A stretch of 48,932 nt of DNA from CALBTQ01 sp036725605 (GCA_036725605.1 DAIMDW010000034.1:1-48932); one strand, 5' to 3'; shown: positions 40,176 through 48,636, numbered from the stretch's first letter. Notes: generated from the letters alone by a model not told the origin. Numbers and translations: made by a program.

Positions 40176-41228
40176 CTAAGAAGGCATACTTATCATAATG
40201 GCAACCGTACGTTTCTCCCCCAATGCGTACGTTTTATTTCTACCTTGTTGATGGGATTTATCAGTTCCCCCGGATTCGTGATGTTTATTTACCATAGGTG
40301 ATATATCGAAAACAACAGTCAATGTTTTCCCGGCGAGCAGATCGATCTTCCTTCCCCGCTGATAACGATTTTCCGAGCACAGAATATTGAAGACGTTTTC
40401 CCCTTCAAAAACATGGTAATCCGCTATCGTTGGTGCGTTTTCGGCATTGCCGGCGAACGACCGATCGGGGACCTTCTCCGGCTCGGAATACTTATAGTAA
40501 CATTCACAAGCGGCGGTGATTTCCGCCTTGATCCGCTTGCGATAATCCTTGCCGTATTTGAACTTCAACGTGTGCGGCACGAAATAGGGACAATCCTCCG
40601 GCTTGATGGTGAAATTGCCCCGCCCTTCGTGGCTTCCCACGGAAAATGTATTGCGCGTGAAATGGTTCCAGCGGCTTGGCGGGTAAATTTCGATAAAGTT
40701 ACCCGAGAACATCGGCTGAACGATTTCAACTCTTCCCCGGGCTTTCGTTATCAGTATCCACAGAAGAAGATGGAGAAGCAGATACCCGGAGATCAATCCC
40801 AAAAAGAGCCAAATCGCCCAGGGATTGCTGGTCAGCCACGAACGAATGTGGATTTCGACCGGTCGCTCGATGAAAGGACCGACGCCATTGACCGGCGTCA
40901 GCGTGATCAAACCGTTGATGTGCGTGCCGCGAAACAGGCCAAAGGGAACGTTTTTCTGTTTTACGGTCAGAGTCAGTTCCGTGTGGGTGTCGTGCTTGAG
41001 AATGAAGCGATGTTGTTCGCAGGGCTCTCCCTGAACCCGGCACTGAAGTTCGATTACGTTTTGCAGATCCCGATCCTCGGGTTCATGCCAGACGTATCGA
41101 TACTCGGTCGGATTCGACAGACGGCTATACACCTCGACGGTTTCTTCATACGTCGTTCGATCGGCGCACCCGCTCGCCGACACCAGGATGAGCAGAAGAA
41201 GACCGAGGCTGTATAGTTTGTCTTTCAC
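40176..41228 (-). CDS. Lipoprotein with additional transmembrane helix, component of the vWA-tubulin operon
   Basis: The start is GTG at 41228, 6 bp after the vWA stop codon. The 350-aa protein begins with a signal peptide and lipobox ending SASGC (Cys21). A domain of about 110 residues rich in beta strands follows (TEYRYVWHEPED, HTELTLTVKQKN, NGLITLTPVNGV, ERPVEIHIRSWL). NPWAIWLFLGLISGYLLLHL (about 135-160) is a second membrane segment. The C-terminal half, with RGNFTIKPEDCPYFVPHTL and a further beta-rich domain, should then lie in the cytoplasm. It thus links the periplasmic vWA side with the cytoplasmic tubulin side. No known family is recognised. Confidence 0.75.
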   Translation of the reverse strand: MKDKLYSLGLLLLILVSASGCADRTTYEETVEVYSRLSNPTEYRYVWHEPEDRDLQNVIELQCRVQGEPCEQHRFILKHDTHTELTLTVKQKNVPFGLFRGTHINGLITLTPVNGVGPFIERPVEIHIRSWLTSNPWAIWLFLGLISGYLLLHLLLWILITKARGRVEIVQPMFSGNFIEIYPPSRWNHFTRNTFSVGSHEGRGNFTIKPEDCPYFVPHTLKFKYGKDYRKRIKAEITAACECYYKYSEPEKVPDRSFAGNAENAPTIADYHVFEGENVFNILCSENRYQRGRKIDLLAGKTLTVVFDISPMVNKHHESGGTDKSHQQGRNKTYALGEKRTVAIMISMPS

Positions 41229-41234
41229 CCTGTT

Positions 41235-43058
41235 TCACTCTCTGTCCAAAGCGGGAAAGGCGAGCACATCGACCGGTTGGCCGTTGCGTAAAAGCCATAA
41301 GCCTTCCCCAATATGAATATCCACCATGCTCGAAATGTTGGTTAACGGGCTTTGATCGCCTCGGATCTTCCCGCCGACGACGTTAAACCGCACCCGGTGT
41401 TCACCGGCCGGCCAGCGATCCAAATCGACGCGCACTCCTTCGCTGAAAGGCTTTTGCGCGCTCGCCTCGATTGGCGGCAAGGTATCGCCGGTCATCGATT
41501 GAACTTCCAAAACCATCATCTCTTCGAAGTCGTCGGCCGGCACGACGCGGCGTTGCTTCAGATCGATCAACCGCACATCGTAACTGGTGTTGGAGGAACT
41601 CTGCATTTTCGGATCGGTGGGTTTCACATCGAGCCGGTACGAATGATAAACGACCAGAATGATATGCACCTTTTCCGTGCTCAGCGAACCGAACATCCTC
41701 GGCGTTACCGTCAAAGTCCAACCGGATGGGTGGTGAAAAACATCGGCATAATCCTCTACCGACACGTAAAACATGAGACTCTTGTCCAGATTGTCGTTCA
41801 ATTTCGTTTGTATTTCCCGTCCATCGGGCGAAGTCAGCAAGACCATTTCTCTCAGATGGGCGGAGGTCAGCTTCGCTTGTTCGGCATAGGGCAAAAACTC
41901 CTCGCTCCAATTGACGATCAACTGAAAGGCATGCACTCCGCGATGAAAGGGACCGATCGTATACGGTCCCGAAATCGCCGACGTTTCACCGTATGACAGC
42001 AGGTAATCCGCCAGAAAGTCGGTGAATTGCTTGCTCATGTCCGCAGCCTGCCGAATGCGTTTATAAAAACCGAAATTGCCGGCCCATTTTTCCAAGTAAC
42101 TTTCAGCTTCCGGATTGTCGCTTTTGAGCAAGGCAATCACATTCAGGGCAAAATCCGGCCGCTGCAATTTACCGAACCGGTTCAGATAGTCGCTTTGTAC
42201 TTCATCACGGGCGTAACGAAATCGCTGATCGTCCATGACAAAATTTTCGTTGAAACCATAAAGATCCTGTTTGAAAGCTTGATAATTGCCCGGACGGCTT
42301 TGCGCGAATTTTTCCTTGGCCCACTCGTGCGCGTCCAACCAAAGGGATTTTTCTATAATTTCATTGAATTCCGCAGCGGCTTTCCGACCGAAATTATTGC
42401 CGACCTTGAGCACAACGGATTGAAGGTAGCTATCCGGAACACGCCGTTGGGGATAATTGACACGATTGAGACCATTGGGATAAATGTTGCCGTCCGACAA
42501 CAGAATCGTGACCATCACCCGGGGCTTGTTGCTTGGCGTTTCGGCAAGTTTTTTATAATTCTCGTCGATGTATTCGATGCTGGAATTGATGTCCGTGGAT
42601 TGTCCGTCCCGCACGGCGAGCACCGCATCGATTTTCTCGTCCAGATCAAAGACTCGTTGTTCGCTATCCAGGGTGATCCATTCGAATGGCCGGCCGGTGA
42701 TCTGCTCGGGCGCGCCGCTGAAGGTGAGAATCTGAAGCCGCGGCAACTCACCGACAAACCGTTCCAACTCTTTGCCGTTCCAATAGATGAGCCGCGAAAT
42801 CTGTTTGAGAGTCTCGCGTTCGTAATTATAGGGATCGCTATCGGCACGGGGCATGCTCCCCGATCGATCGGCCAGAATGAGAAAATAGGGAATGGCCGTT
42901 TGTCCACCCACCTCACATTCATAAGATGGATCGGCCGGATATTCCTTGTTTTCACTTTTCCAAAAGTGGCTTATCAACAGCCACGAAGAGGCAACTATTC
43001 CGATGAGAATTATGGTTATGCCCGATTCAATCAGGAAATTTCGTTTGTCTGTTTTCAT
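41235..43058 (-). CDS. Membrane-anchored von Willebrand factor A domain protein
   Basis: First gene of the operon, 607 aa. ITIILIGIVASSWLLISHFW (about 14-33) is the N-terminal anchor, and the rest is probably periplasmic. FLILADRSGSMPRADSD holds a complete MIDAS motif DRSGS at 64-68, with the Thr of DGQSTDINSSI and the Asp of TILLSDGNIYPNG as the other ligands, so the domain should bind Mg2+ and a protein partner. After the vWA domain the helical 240-360 region and a beta-rich C-terminus (HIILVVYHSYRLD, EHRVRFNVVGGKI) suggest further interaction domains. vWA proteins next to tubulin-like proteins are known from predicted membrane-remodelling systems. No ATPase such as MoxR is adjacent. Confidence 0.85.
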   Translation of the reverse strand: MKTDKRNFLIESGITIILIGIVASSWLLISHFWKSENKEYPADPSYECEVGGQTAIPYFLILADRSGSMPRADSDPYNYERETLKQISRLIYWNGKELERFVGELPRLQILTFSGAPEQITGRPFEWITLDSEQRVFDLDEKIDAVLAVRDGQSTDINSSIEYIDENYKKLAETPSNKPRVMVTILLSDGNIYPNGLNRVNYPQRRVPDSYLQSVVLKVGNNFGRKAAAEFNEIIEKSLWLDAHEWAKEKFAQSRPGNYQAFKQDLYGFNENFVMDDQRFRYARDEVQSDYLNRFGKLQRPDFALNVIALLKSDNPEAESYLEKWAGNFGFYKRIRQAADMSKQFTDFLADYLLSYGETSAISGPYTIGPFHRGVHAFQLIVNWSEEFLPYAEQAKLTSAHLREMVLLTSPDGREIQTKLNDNLDKSLMFYVSVEDYADVFHHPSGWTLTVTPRMFGSLSTEKVHIILVVYHSYRLDVKPTDPKMQSSSNTSYDVRLIDLKQRRVVPADDFEEMMVLEVQSMTGDTLPPIEASAQKPFSEGVRVDLDRWPAGEHRVRFNVVGGKIRGDQSPLTNISSMVDIHIGEGLWLLRNGQPVDVLAFPALDRE

Positions 43059-43504
43059 TCCAAAACCGGCGTACGTTACCTCTCAATAATCAAGAAGCGT
43101 TTTCCAGCAGATTGTAATTAATTCCCCAATGTCCACAGCGTATAACACATTTTCTCCGGATAATATAGTCTATACGCTGTTTTACTAAACTAATGCATTA
43201 ATATATTAACATGCGATCTTACCTTACGCATAGCTGACAAAAAAGTAAATTAAGTATATTTTAATATGCGACTTTGGTCATCACCATCGCGGAAACAACG
43301 GGAACGTTTTCCATCCGAATTCGTCGTTCTTTTTGCGTTTCGGCGCCCTACTTCGCCAAAACTTCGTCGGCTATCCAAAAAGCGGGGGGCCGCCCGGAAA
43401 ACAACTTGCGCTTAAGTTAATGGTGGTTCAACATTCATGCACACCGAGCGTCGAACAAGGAGAACCGACAAAAGCGGCCGTCGCTTGATCATCACGCCGG
43501 GACA
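43059..43504. promoter_or_regulatory. Divergent intergenic region (446 bp) of the vWA-tubulin operon and the ABC1 kinase gene
   Basis: This AT-rich stretch holds no gene. ACAGCGTATA (43135-43144) and TATACGCTGT (43171-43180) form a perfect 10-bp inverted repeat separated by 26 bp, a candidate operator or looping site. TAATGCATTA (43191-43200) and TTAATATATTAA (43198-43209) are overlapping palindromes. On the - strand, TATATT near 43160-43170 could serve as a -10 box, but no good -35 is paired with it. The right third (from about 43300) is GC-rich and featureless apart from an AAGGAG at 43457-43462 without a nearby start codon. Confidence 0.5.
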
Positions 43505-44857
43505 ATGAGCACGAAAAGCACAAAAACGAACGCGCTGACCGAACTGCTGGCCACCCTCGCCGCCCGCGAAGATACGCCGGTGCCGCAGGGGCGCCTTTCC
43601 CGCATGACGCGCATGGTCGCGACTTCCATGGGAGCCGGGCTGAGCGCCGTTTCCGGACGTTTGCGGGGACGCGGCAGCGGCGGACTGGATTCCATCGACA
43701 TCGACCGGATCAAGAAACTGGTCGCGAACCTGGGCGAACTCAAGGGCCTGGCCATGAAAATGGGCCAGATCATGAGTTACATCGACGACACCCTGTCGCC
43801 GGAAACCCGCGAGTTGCTCGCTCTCCTGCAAACCCAGTCCCAGCCTTCCAGTTGGGAGACGGTCAGCCGGACCCTGCGCGAAAACCTTCCCGAAAAGGCG
43901 GAGGAACTGCTGGTGGGCATGGATCGTCCGCCGGTGTCCGTGGCGTCCATCGGGCAGGTTCACCACGCGCGTCTGGCGGACGGACGGGAACTCGCCGTCA
44001 AGATCCTGCACCCCGGCGTGCGCGAAGCCCTGGTTGCGGATTTCAGCACCGCGAAAATCGGCCCGGTGGTGGCGCGGCTCATGTTGCCGGGCGGCGTGGA
44101 AACGATGAAGGGGTTTATCGACGAGATGCGCGAACGGATGCTCGAGGAGTGCGATTACACGCTGGAAGCGAAGTGGCAGACGCGTTTCGGCAAGCTCTAC
44201 GCCGACGATAGCCGCGTGATCGTCCCACGGGTCTGGGAGAAGTTCTCCACCTCCGCCGTACTGGCGACCGACTGGGAGGAAGGTCTTTCCTTCGAGGATT
44301 TCCTGGCGTCCGATCCGTCGCCGGAATTACGCAACGCGATGGGCCGCACGCTGTTTGACGTCTACTTCGGCACCCTGTACCGCCACGGAATTTTCCACGC
44401 CGATCCGCACCCGGGCAACTACGCCTTTCGCGACGACGGCACGCTGGTGCTTTACGATTTCGGCTGTATGCGCGAGTTCGACAAACAAAGCGTGCGGGCG
44501 CTGGCCGAGCTGGCGCACGCGGTCGCGGACGATCGCGAGGCGGCCGTCCGGCAGGCGTTCACCCGTATCGGCGGACAGATCCCGGACGATCCGGCGTCCT
44601 ACAAGCACGTGCGCGAACTGTTGCGGGGATTTTTCCGTCCGTTGTTGACGCCGGGCGTGCAGCGGATCGACGCGGGCGTCAATCTGGCGATGGGCGAGGT
44701 CATCCGCGACAAGCGCATGCTCATGCGCCTGAAATTGCCCGGCAAGCTGATGTTCCTGTTCCGCATCCGCTTCGGGCTGTACGCCGTCCTGGCGCGCCTC
44801 GGCTCGCAATGCGACTGGGCGGCAATGGAACGCGCCCTCGCCGATCAAGCCTTGTGA
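43505..44857 (+). CDS. ABC1/UbiB (AarF) family atypical kinase
   Basis: A 450-aa protein with the ABC1 family features. KGLAMKMGQIMSYIDD (near 80) is the KxGQ-type inhibitory motif. ASIGQVHHARLADGRELAVK provides the Ala-rich nucleotide loop and catalytic Lys. LEECDYTLEAK contains the family Glu, FHADPHPGNYAF the HxDxHxxN catalytic loop, and VLYDFGCM the DFG motif. Families of this kind support ubiquinone synthesis or lipid homeostasis. No membrane helix is visible at the C-terminus, where UbiB often has two; the sequence ends soon after LPGKLMFLFRIRFGLYAVL, which is amphipathic. It is monocistronic and divergent from the vWA operon. Confidence 0.9.
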   Translation: MSTKSTKTNALTELLATLAAREDTPVPQGRLSRMTRMVATSMGAGLSAVSGRLRGRGSGGLDSIDIDRIKKLVANLGELKGLAMKMGQIMSYIDDTLSPETRELLALLQTQSQPSSWETVSRTLRENLPEKAEELLVGMDRPPVSVASIGQVHHARLADGRELAVKILHPGVREALVADFSTAKIGPVVARLMLPGGVETMKGFIDEMRERMLEECDYTLEAKWQTRFGKLYADDSRVIVPRVWEKFSTSAVLATDWEEGLSFEDFLASDPSPELRNAMGRTLFDVYFGTLYRHGIFHADPHPGNYAFRDDGTLVLYDFGCMREFDKQSVRALAELAHAVADDREAAVRQAFTRIGGQIPDDPASYKHVRELLRGFFRPLLTPGVQRIDAGVNLAMGEVIRDKRMLMRLKLPGKLMFLFRIRFGLYAVLARLGSQCDWAAMERALADQAL

Positions 44858-44936
44858 GGATTGTTCCGGGAAGTAGATATTTAATGACCGGGGTCGATTT
44901 TGGTGTATGGTTTATTCGTGCACGGGAGGGTGAACC

Positions 44937-45944
44937 ATGAAAAAACGGCCTGCGATCTTTTTGTTTTTCCTGCTTTCAATCGTTGCCTTAATCGTCGCCG
45001 GACCTGTATGCGACCAAGGCGGTGACGACGATGACGACGTCAATGACGACGACGATACCGAAGACGACGACGCCGTCGATGATGACAATGACGACGATAC
45101 CGACGATGACGATAACGATACCTTGGATGATGACGACGACGTCAACCCGACTGTGGACTGGTGTGGGATCATCGGACCGACGGAGCTTGTCACCGAGGTG
45201 AACGAGGCTTCCGAGATGATTTTCGGGCGCATCGAAATCACCGGGGTCACCGGCAACGGTTCGCCTCAGCCATACGTGACCGTCGAACTCGGATACGCGC
45301 AACTCGGCCTGGATCCGAACAATTGGACCGTGATGGGCTTCAACGAAGACCACTACGGCAGCGGCACCGACGAATACGGAGCCCGGCTGCTCATCGGCCA
45401 GCCCCAGGACCCGAACATGGGCAATACCTATAACTTCGTCATGCGCGTGAGCACCGGCAACGATGATGGCGACGATCAGTGGACCTACTGCGACACCGGT
45501 CTGGGCTCGGCCGACGGCTTCGACGAAATGGACATGGGGCGGATCTTCGTCGATCACGGCGACGTCGACTGGTGCGAAACCACCTCCCCGGAAAGCGTTG
45601 ACTTGAACGTCGGCGAGTATTCGGAAGCGATCTTGGGTCAGGCGCAAATAGACGGATTCGCCAACCCGGACGACCTTTGGGTGGAGCTGGGTTACGGGCC
45701 TCAGGGGGTGGATCCCCGAACCTGGCCGGACCTGTTCCATTGGGGTCCCGCGGGGGTCTATGGAACGGCGGGCGACGATATCCTCTTTTCCGATTTCCTT
45801 TACGCCAACGAAGCCGGTAACTACAGCTTTGTTTTTGTCGTGGCCCCGGAGCCCATGTTATACACCTATTGCGATTTGTCCCCGGGCACGAGCGACGGAT
45901 TCTCGGTCGACGATCTGGGCGAGATGACCGTATCCGACAAATAG
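44937..45944 (+). CDS. Secreted protein with Asp-tract and tandem duplicated domain
   Basis: 335 aa. The N-terminus MKKRPAIFLFFLLSIVALIV is a signal peptide, possibly a lipoprotein one (a Cys follows at 25). Residues about 28-70 are almost only Asp, Asn, Thr and Glu, an acidic spacer probably binding Ca2+ or extending the protein from the surface. Two copies of a domain of about 130 residues follow: VDWCGIIGPTELVTEVNEAS...VELGYAQLGLDPNNW...YCDTGLGSADGFDEMDMG and VDWCETTSPESVDLNVGEYS...VELGYGPQGVDPRTW...YCDLSPGTSDGFSVDDLG. Each has two conserved Cys, likely a disulfide. GGGAGGGTG precedes ATG 44937. The function is unknown; an adhesin or envelope protein is likely. Confidence 0.8.
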   Translation: MKKRPAIFLFFLLSIVALIVAGPVCDQGGDDDDDVNDDDDTEDDDAVDDDNDDDTDDDDNDTLDDDDDVNPTVDWCGIIGPTELVTEVNEASEMIFGRIEITGVTGNGSPQPYVTVELGYAQLGLDPNNWTVMGFNEDHYGSGTDEYGARLLIGQPQDPNMGNTYNFVMRVSTGNDDGDDQWTYCDTGLGSADGFDEMDMGRIFVDHGDVDWCETTSPESVDLNVGEYSEAILGQAQIDGFANPDDLWVELGYGPQGVDPRTWPDLFHWGPAGVYGTAGDDILFSDFLYANEAGNYSFVFVVAPEPMLYTYCDLSPGTSDGFSVDDLGEMTVSDK

Positions 45945-46071
45945 CGCACCTGCCTATCTTGGAACGCGCGCGTTGTTGATGCACCACGGCATTCTGCCAA
46001 GTGATCACTTTCACGGAGAAAAAAAGACTCACCGGGCGAGGTGGTTCACGCTGACAACGATTCGGGTCGGC

Positions 46072-46623
46072 CTACGATTCGTCTTGCGCGTTCAGCGAGG
46101 CCGCCAGTTCGCGAATTTGTCGGATATTCTGCGCATCGATGTTCAGGAACTCGAGGAACTCCCGATGTCGCTCCGGCGCTTGTCGCTCGAACGCCGCATG
46201 CCAGCGCAGCATGTCCTCGCGACTGAAACCGGCGGCGGTGAGAATCTCGACCCAGCTCTCCTTCGAAAGCGGCTTGTCGTAACTCGCGTCGCCTTTCTTG
46301 AGAATCCCGAGGATGAACCGCTGCTGCTCGCGGAGCCGCTCGATTTCTCCGTTAAGCTCCGCGAGGCGGTTGGCGAGAACCTGTGTAAGCGACGACTTGG
46401 ACGCATCGAGAATCCCGGCAATTTCCTTCAAGGGAAGTCCGGTTTGGCGATAATCGCATATCTGTTGCAGCCGGGCGCAATCCTCGTCGGTGAAAACCCG
46501 GTAATTGTTCGCCTTCCGGCCGTTCGGCGAAAGCAATCCGATCGAGTCGTAATACAGCAGCGTGCTGCGCGACAATCCGAACCGTTTGCCCAGGGCGCCG
46601 ATGGTCCATTGTCCTTTTTTCAT
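46072..46623 (-). CDS. MerR family transcriptional regulator
   Basis: The 183-aa protein has an N-terminal winged helix-turn-helix: WTIGALGKRFGLSRSTLLYY (about 6-25), DSIGLLSPNGRKANNYRVFT and DEDCARLQQICDYRQTGLPL, all as in the MerR family. Residues about 75-105 form the dimerisation coiled coil (SLTQVLANRLAELNGEIERL). The C-terminal 75 residues are the effector region, with a single Cys in the DNA-binding part, so a metal sensor of the Cys type is unlikely. It overlaps the SRPBCC gene by 4 bp (ATGA) and would be expressed with it from a MerR-type promoter upstream. The ligand is unknown. Confidence 0.9.
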   Translation of the reverse strand: MKKGQWTIGALGKRFGLSRSTLLYYDSIGLLSPNGRKANNYRVFTDEDCARLQQICDYRQTGLPLKEIAGILDASKSSLTQVLANRLAELNGEIERLREQQRFILGILKKGDASYDKPLSKESWVEILTAAGFSREDMLRWHAAFERQAPERHREFLEFLNIDAQNIRQIRELAASLNAQDES

Positions 46624-47126
46624 CGGTTCTCCGCGAAAAATTCACTCCGCATAAGCATGGCGCCGTTTTGGCAGTAGTGGTCGAGCGCCGCGTGGAGATA
46701 ACCCATCACCAGGTCGATGTGGGGCGCAACGACGGCCTCGAGCAACGCCTGGCCGGATTCGCTCAGCGCCGTGTATGTCCGCCGCCATTTCAGCAACGTG
46801 CCGCCCTGGGTTTCCTCCCCGCAGATATCGAGCTTCTCGATGAACTGGCCCGGATACTGAATCGAAAACTGGATCAAGCAGTTCTCCGGCTCGTATCGCG
46901 TCACCGTCCAGATCGCCTCGCCCCCGCGTTCGGGATTGTTCGTCGTAAAAACACAGTTATTCTCAGCGACGCCCGATGCGGAATACAAGACCTCGCATTC
47001 CCAGCCGTCAATCCAATCGTACTCCCGCACGGGACACAATAGCGGAAAAACTACCGTCGCGGGTGCGGCAATCCGGGTTTCGAAATAGAGGACTGTCCGG
47101 CGCTCGTTCATTGTCTCCATCATCAT
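46620..47126 (-). CDS. SRPBCC (START/Bet v1-like) domain protein
   Basis: 168 aa if the first ATG is used. TVLYFETRIAAPATVVFPLL is the usual first strand and helix of the SRPBCC fold, then CPVREYDWIDGWECEVLYS (a common D-W-x-x-G-W pattern), GGEAIWTVTRYEPENCLIQF and a terminal helix ALLEAVVAPHIDLVMGYLHA. The fold binds hydrophobic ligands in a cavity. Three ATGs in a row plus one more at codon 6 leave the start open: AAGGTG suits the third (47120) best. It is the first gene of a two-gene operon with the MerR regulator, so it may bind or change the same compound that the regulator senses. Confidence 0.8.
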   Translation of the reverse strand: MMMETMNERRTVLYFETRIAAPATVVFPLLCPVREYDWIDGWECEVLYSASGVAENNCVFTTNNPERGGEAIWTVTRYEPENCLIQFSIQYPGQFIEKLDICGEETQGGTLLKWRRTYTALSESGQALLEAVVAPHIDLVMGYLHAALDHYCQNGAMLMRSEFFAENR

Positions 47127-47160
47127 GCACCTTTCGGTTGTGGCTTCGTTTTCGAAAAGG

Positions 47161-47191
47161 AGCCTAAACTATGAAGTTATAGACAGGTCAA
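47161..47191 (-). promoter_or_regulatory. MerR-type promoter (19-bp spacer) with central dyad operator
   Basis: On the - strand TTGACC (47191-47186) and TAGGCT (47166-47161) are -35 and -10 boxes separated by exactly 19 bp. A spacer of 19-20 bp is the hallmark of promoters activated by MerR proteins through DNA untwisting. The imperfect dyad CTATAACTTCATAG (47182-47169, 10 of 14 symmetric) sits at the centre of the spacer. It lies 35 bp upstream of the SRPBCC-merR operon, so the regulator probably controls itself. Confidence 0.8.
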
Positions 47192-47262
47192 GGATTGTTT
47201 TTTCCCGAGCAGCCGGACGCGACCGGCGGTGAATGCGTCCGCCGCCCTGGTGGAGCTTGAAG

Positions 47263-47283
47263 AAAAATTGGGCGTTTTTGCCC
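47263..47283 (-). terminator. Weak candidate terminator after the first Asp-rich lipoprotein gene
   Basis: On the - strand GGGC and GCCC form a 4-bp stem around AAAAAC, followed by AATTTTT. It lies about 65 bp beyond the stop codon. The short stem makes it weak. Confidence 0.35.
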
Positions 47284-47346
47284 GGCGCTCACGCCGCCCT
47301 GCTGTTCGGTTTGCCGTCGCCCGCTCCGTCCACTTCGGCGCCCTAT

Positions 47347-48522
47347 TTATGGATTAGGGCCTCCCGCTTCGCACGTGATCTCGTGAATGACCTGGCCGTT
47401 CACGGTGACGGTGCCGCCGTTGATCGCCGCACTTCCGTTGCAGTCGAAGGCCGAAGTGGGAGCGATGACGTCGATCGTTCCGTCGTTGATGTAGATGTTG
47501 CCGTTCGAATCGAACGCATCCGTGTCGCCACTTCCGACCTGGACGTAGACAGTCCCGCCGTTGACCTCGATCACGATGCTGTAGGCTGAACTTTTTTCCG
47601 TTGCGTTGATGCCGTCATCGGATGCGTAGACGTCGATGTCCCCGTCGTTGAGTTGGATGTAGGTCGCTTCGATCCCCTCGGTGCTCGTGGCGATATCGAT
47701 GGTCCCGCCGTCGATCTGGACATAACTGGTTCCCCGGATGCCGTCATCCGCCGCGGAAATGTTCAACGTTCCGCCCGCGATATAGATGAAGCCGACGGAA
47801 TCGTCTTCGTCGTACTCGCTGTGCAGCGCGTCCTTGCCGCTATCGATGGTCAACTCACCGCCGCCGATGCGGATGGAGTCGTTGGCTTCGAGGCTGTCCA
47901 AGGCCGAGGTAATGGTCAGAGAACCGCCCGTGATCTTCAGATCATCCTTGGAGGTGACGCCGTTTCCTTCGGTCGAAACGATCTCCAGGCTCCCGGTTCC
48001 GTTCAGCGTCAGGTCTTCCTTGCAGAAGATCACCGCATCCAGGTTCGTGTCACCGTCCGCCTCATAGGTCCCGGAGACTTTCATGGTGTTGTCACCGTCT
48101 GTCGTCGTGACGAAGACCTTGTCCGCCGACTTGACGTACACCACCGGCGAGTCTTCGTTCGTCACGGACACGCCATCCAACACCAACTGCACTTTCGCCT
48201 CGTCGTCCGCGTCCACAACGACCGTAACGTTCGTCGCGCTACCGCTGATGACGTAGATGCCTTCCTCGGTGATGGACACGTCTTCGCCGCTGCTGAGCAC
48301 GATGTACTCGGCTTCGGACAAATCGGGGGTCTGTTCCAGGTCCCGGTCCGTGAACATATCATCGTCGAAATTATCGTCGTCATCGTCGCCGCCGCCATAA
48401 CCGTCGCTGCCGTCATCATCATAGACGCCGTAATCATCGTCGCCGTTCCCGCAGGAAAAAATGACGGATATGAACAACAGCACAGACAAAAGGATTGGGA
48501 GGATGCGGGCAATTTTTTTCAT
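47347..48522 (-). CDS. Asp-rich lipoprotein with parallel beta-helix carbohydrate-binding domain (Cthe_2159-like)
   Basis: The 391-aa protein starts with a signal peptide and lipobox (FISVIFSC, Cys24), then an Asp/Gly/Tyr-rich spacer to about residue 55. The rest is a ladder of short repeats (VQLVLDGVSVTNEDSPVVYV, LTLNGTGSLEIVSTEGNGVT, IYIAGGTLNISAADDGIRG, VQIDGGTIDIATSTEGIEAT), each with GG(T/E)L/I turns, typical of the Cthe_2159-type beta-helix that binds acidic polysaccharides and Ca2+. AAGGAGC at 48528-48534 gives a strong start. A nearly identical gene lies directly upstream on the same strand, so the locus is a tandem duplication. Role: probably cell-surface polysaccharide binding. Confidence 0.88.
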   Translation of the reverse strand: MKKIARILPILLSVLLFISVIFSCGNGDDDYGVYDDDGSDGYGGGDDDDDNFDDDMFTDRDLEQTPDLSEAEYIVLSSGEDVSITEEGIYVISGSATNVTVVVDADDEAKVQLVLDGVSVTNEDSPVVYVKSADKVFVTTTDGDNTMKVSGTYEADGDTNLDAVIFCKEDLTLNGTGSLEIVSTEGNGVTSKDDLKITGGSLTITSALDSLEANDSIRIGGGELTIDSGKDALHSEYDEDDSVGFIYIAGGTLNISAADDGIRGTSYVQIDGGTIDIATSTEGIEATYIQLNDGDIDVYASDDGINATEKSSAYSIVIEVNGGTVYVQVGSGDTDAFDSNGNIYINDGTIDVIAPTSAFDCNGSAAINGGTVTVNGQVIHEITCEAGGPNP

Positions 48523-48589
48523 AACAAGCTCCTTTTTGCCCCGGCGCCCAAGATGTCAAATTCCACGTTCAGTGACGATTTCATCCGAT

Positions 48590-48615
48590 GAAAAGCCCAG
48601 ACGCGATCCGGGCTT
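48590..48615 (-). terminator. Intrinsic terminator between the tandem lipoprotein genes
   Basis: On the - strand AAGCCCGGA, loop TCGCG, TCTGGGCTT form a 9-bp stem with one G-T pair, running into TTTTC. It lies 22 bp after the stop codon of the partial upstream gene. Confidence 0.8.
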
Positions 48616-48636
48616 CGGCAAAGAACGTTGCCCGGT

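Noticed and set aside
37043..40198. Long + strand frames across the tubulin-like gene (507 and 529 codons)
   Set aside because: Their products are Phe/Val/Gln-rich mirror translations; the - strand protein has both tubulin loops and a strong ribosome site.
44997..45140. GAC/GAT-rich repeat as a CRISPR or microsatellite array
   Set aside because: It encodes the Asp tract of a secreted protein in one frame and has no regular repeat-spacer spacing.
45999..46010. AAGTGATCACTT palindrome between two convergent genes as an operator or terminator
   Set aside because: It has no T-run and no promoter nearby; a 12-bp AT/GC palindrome can occur by chance.
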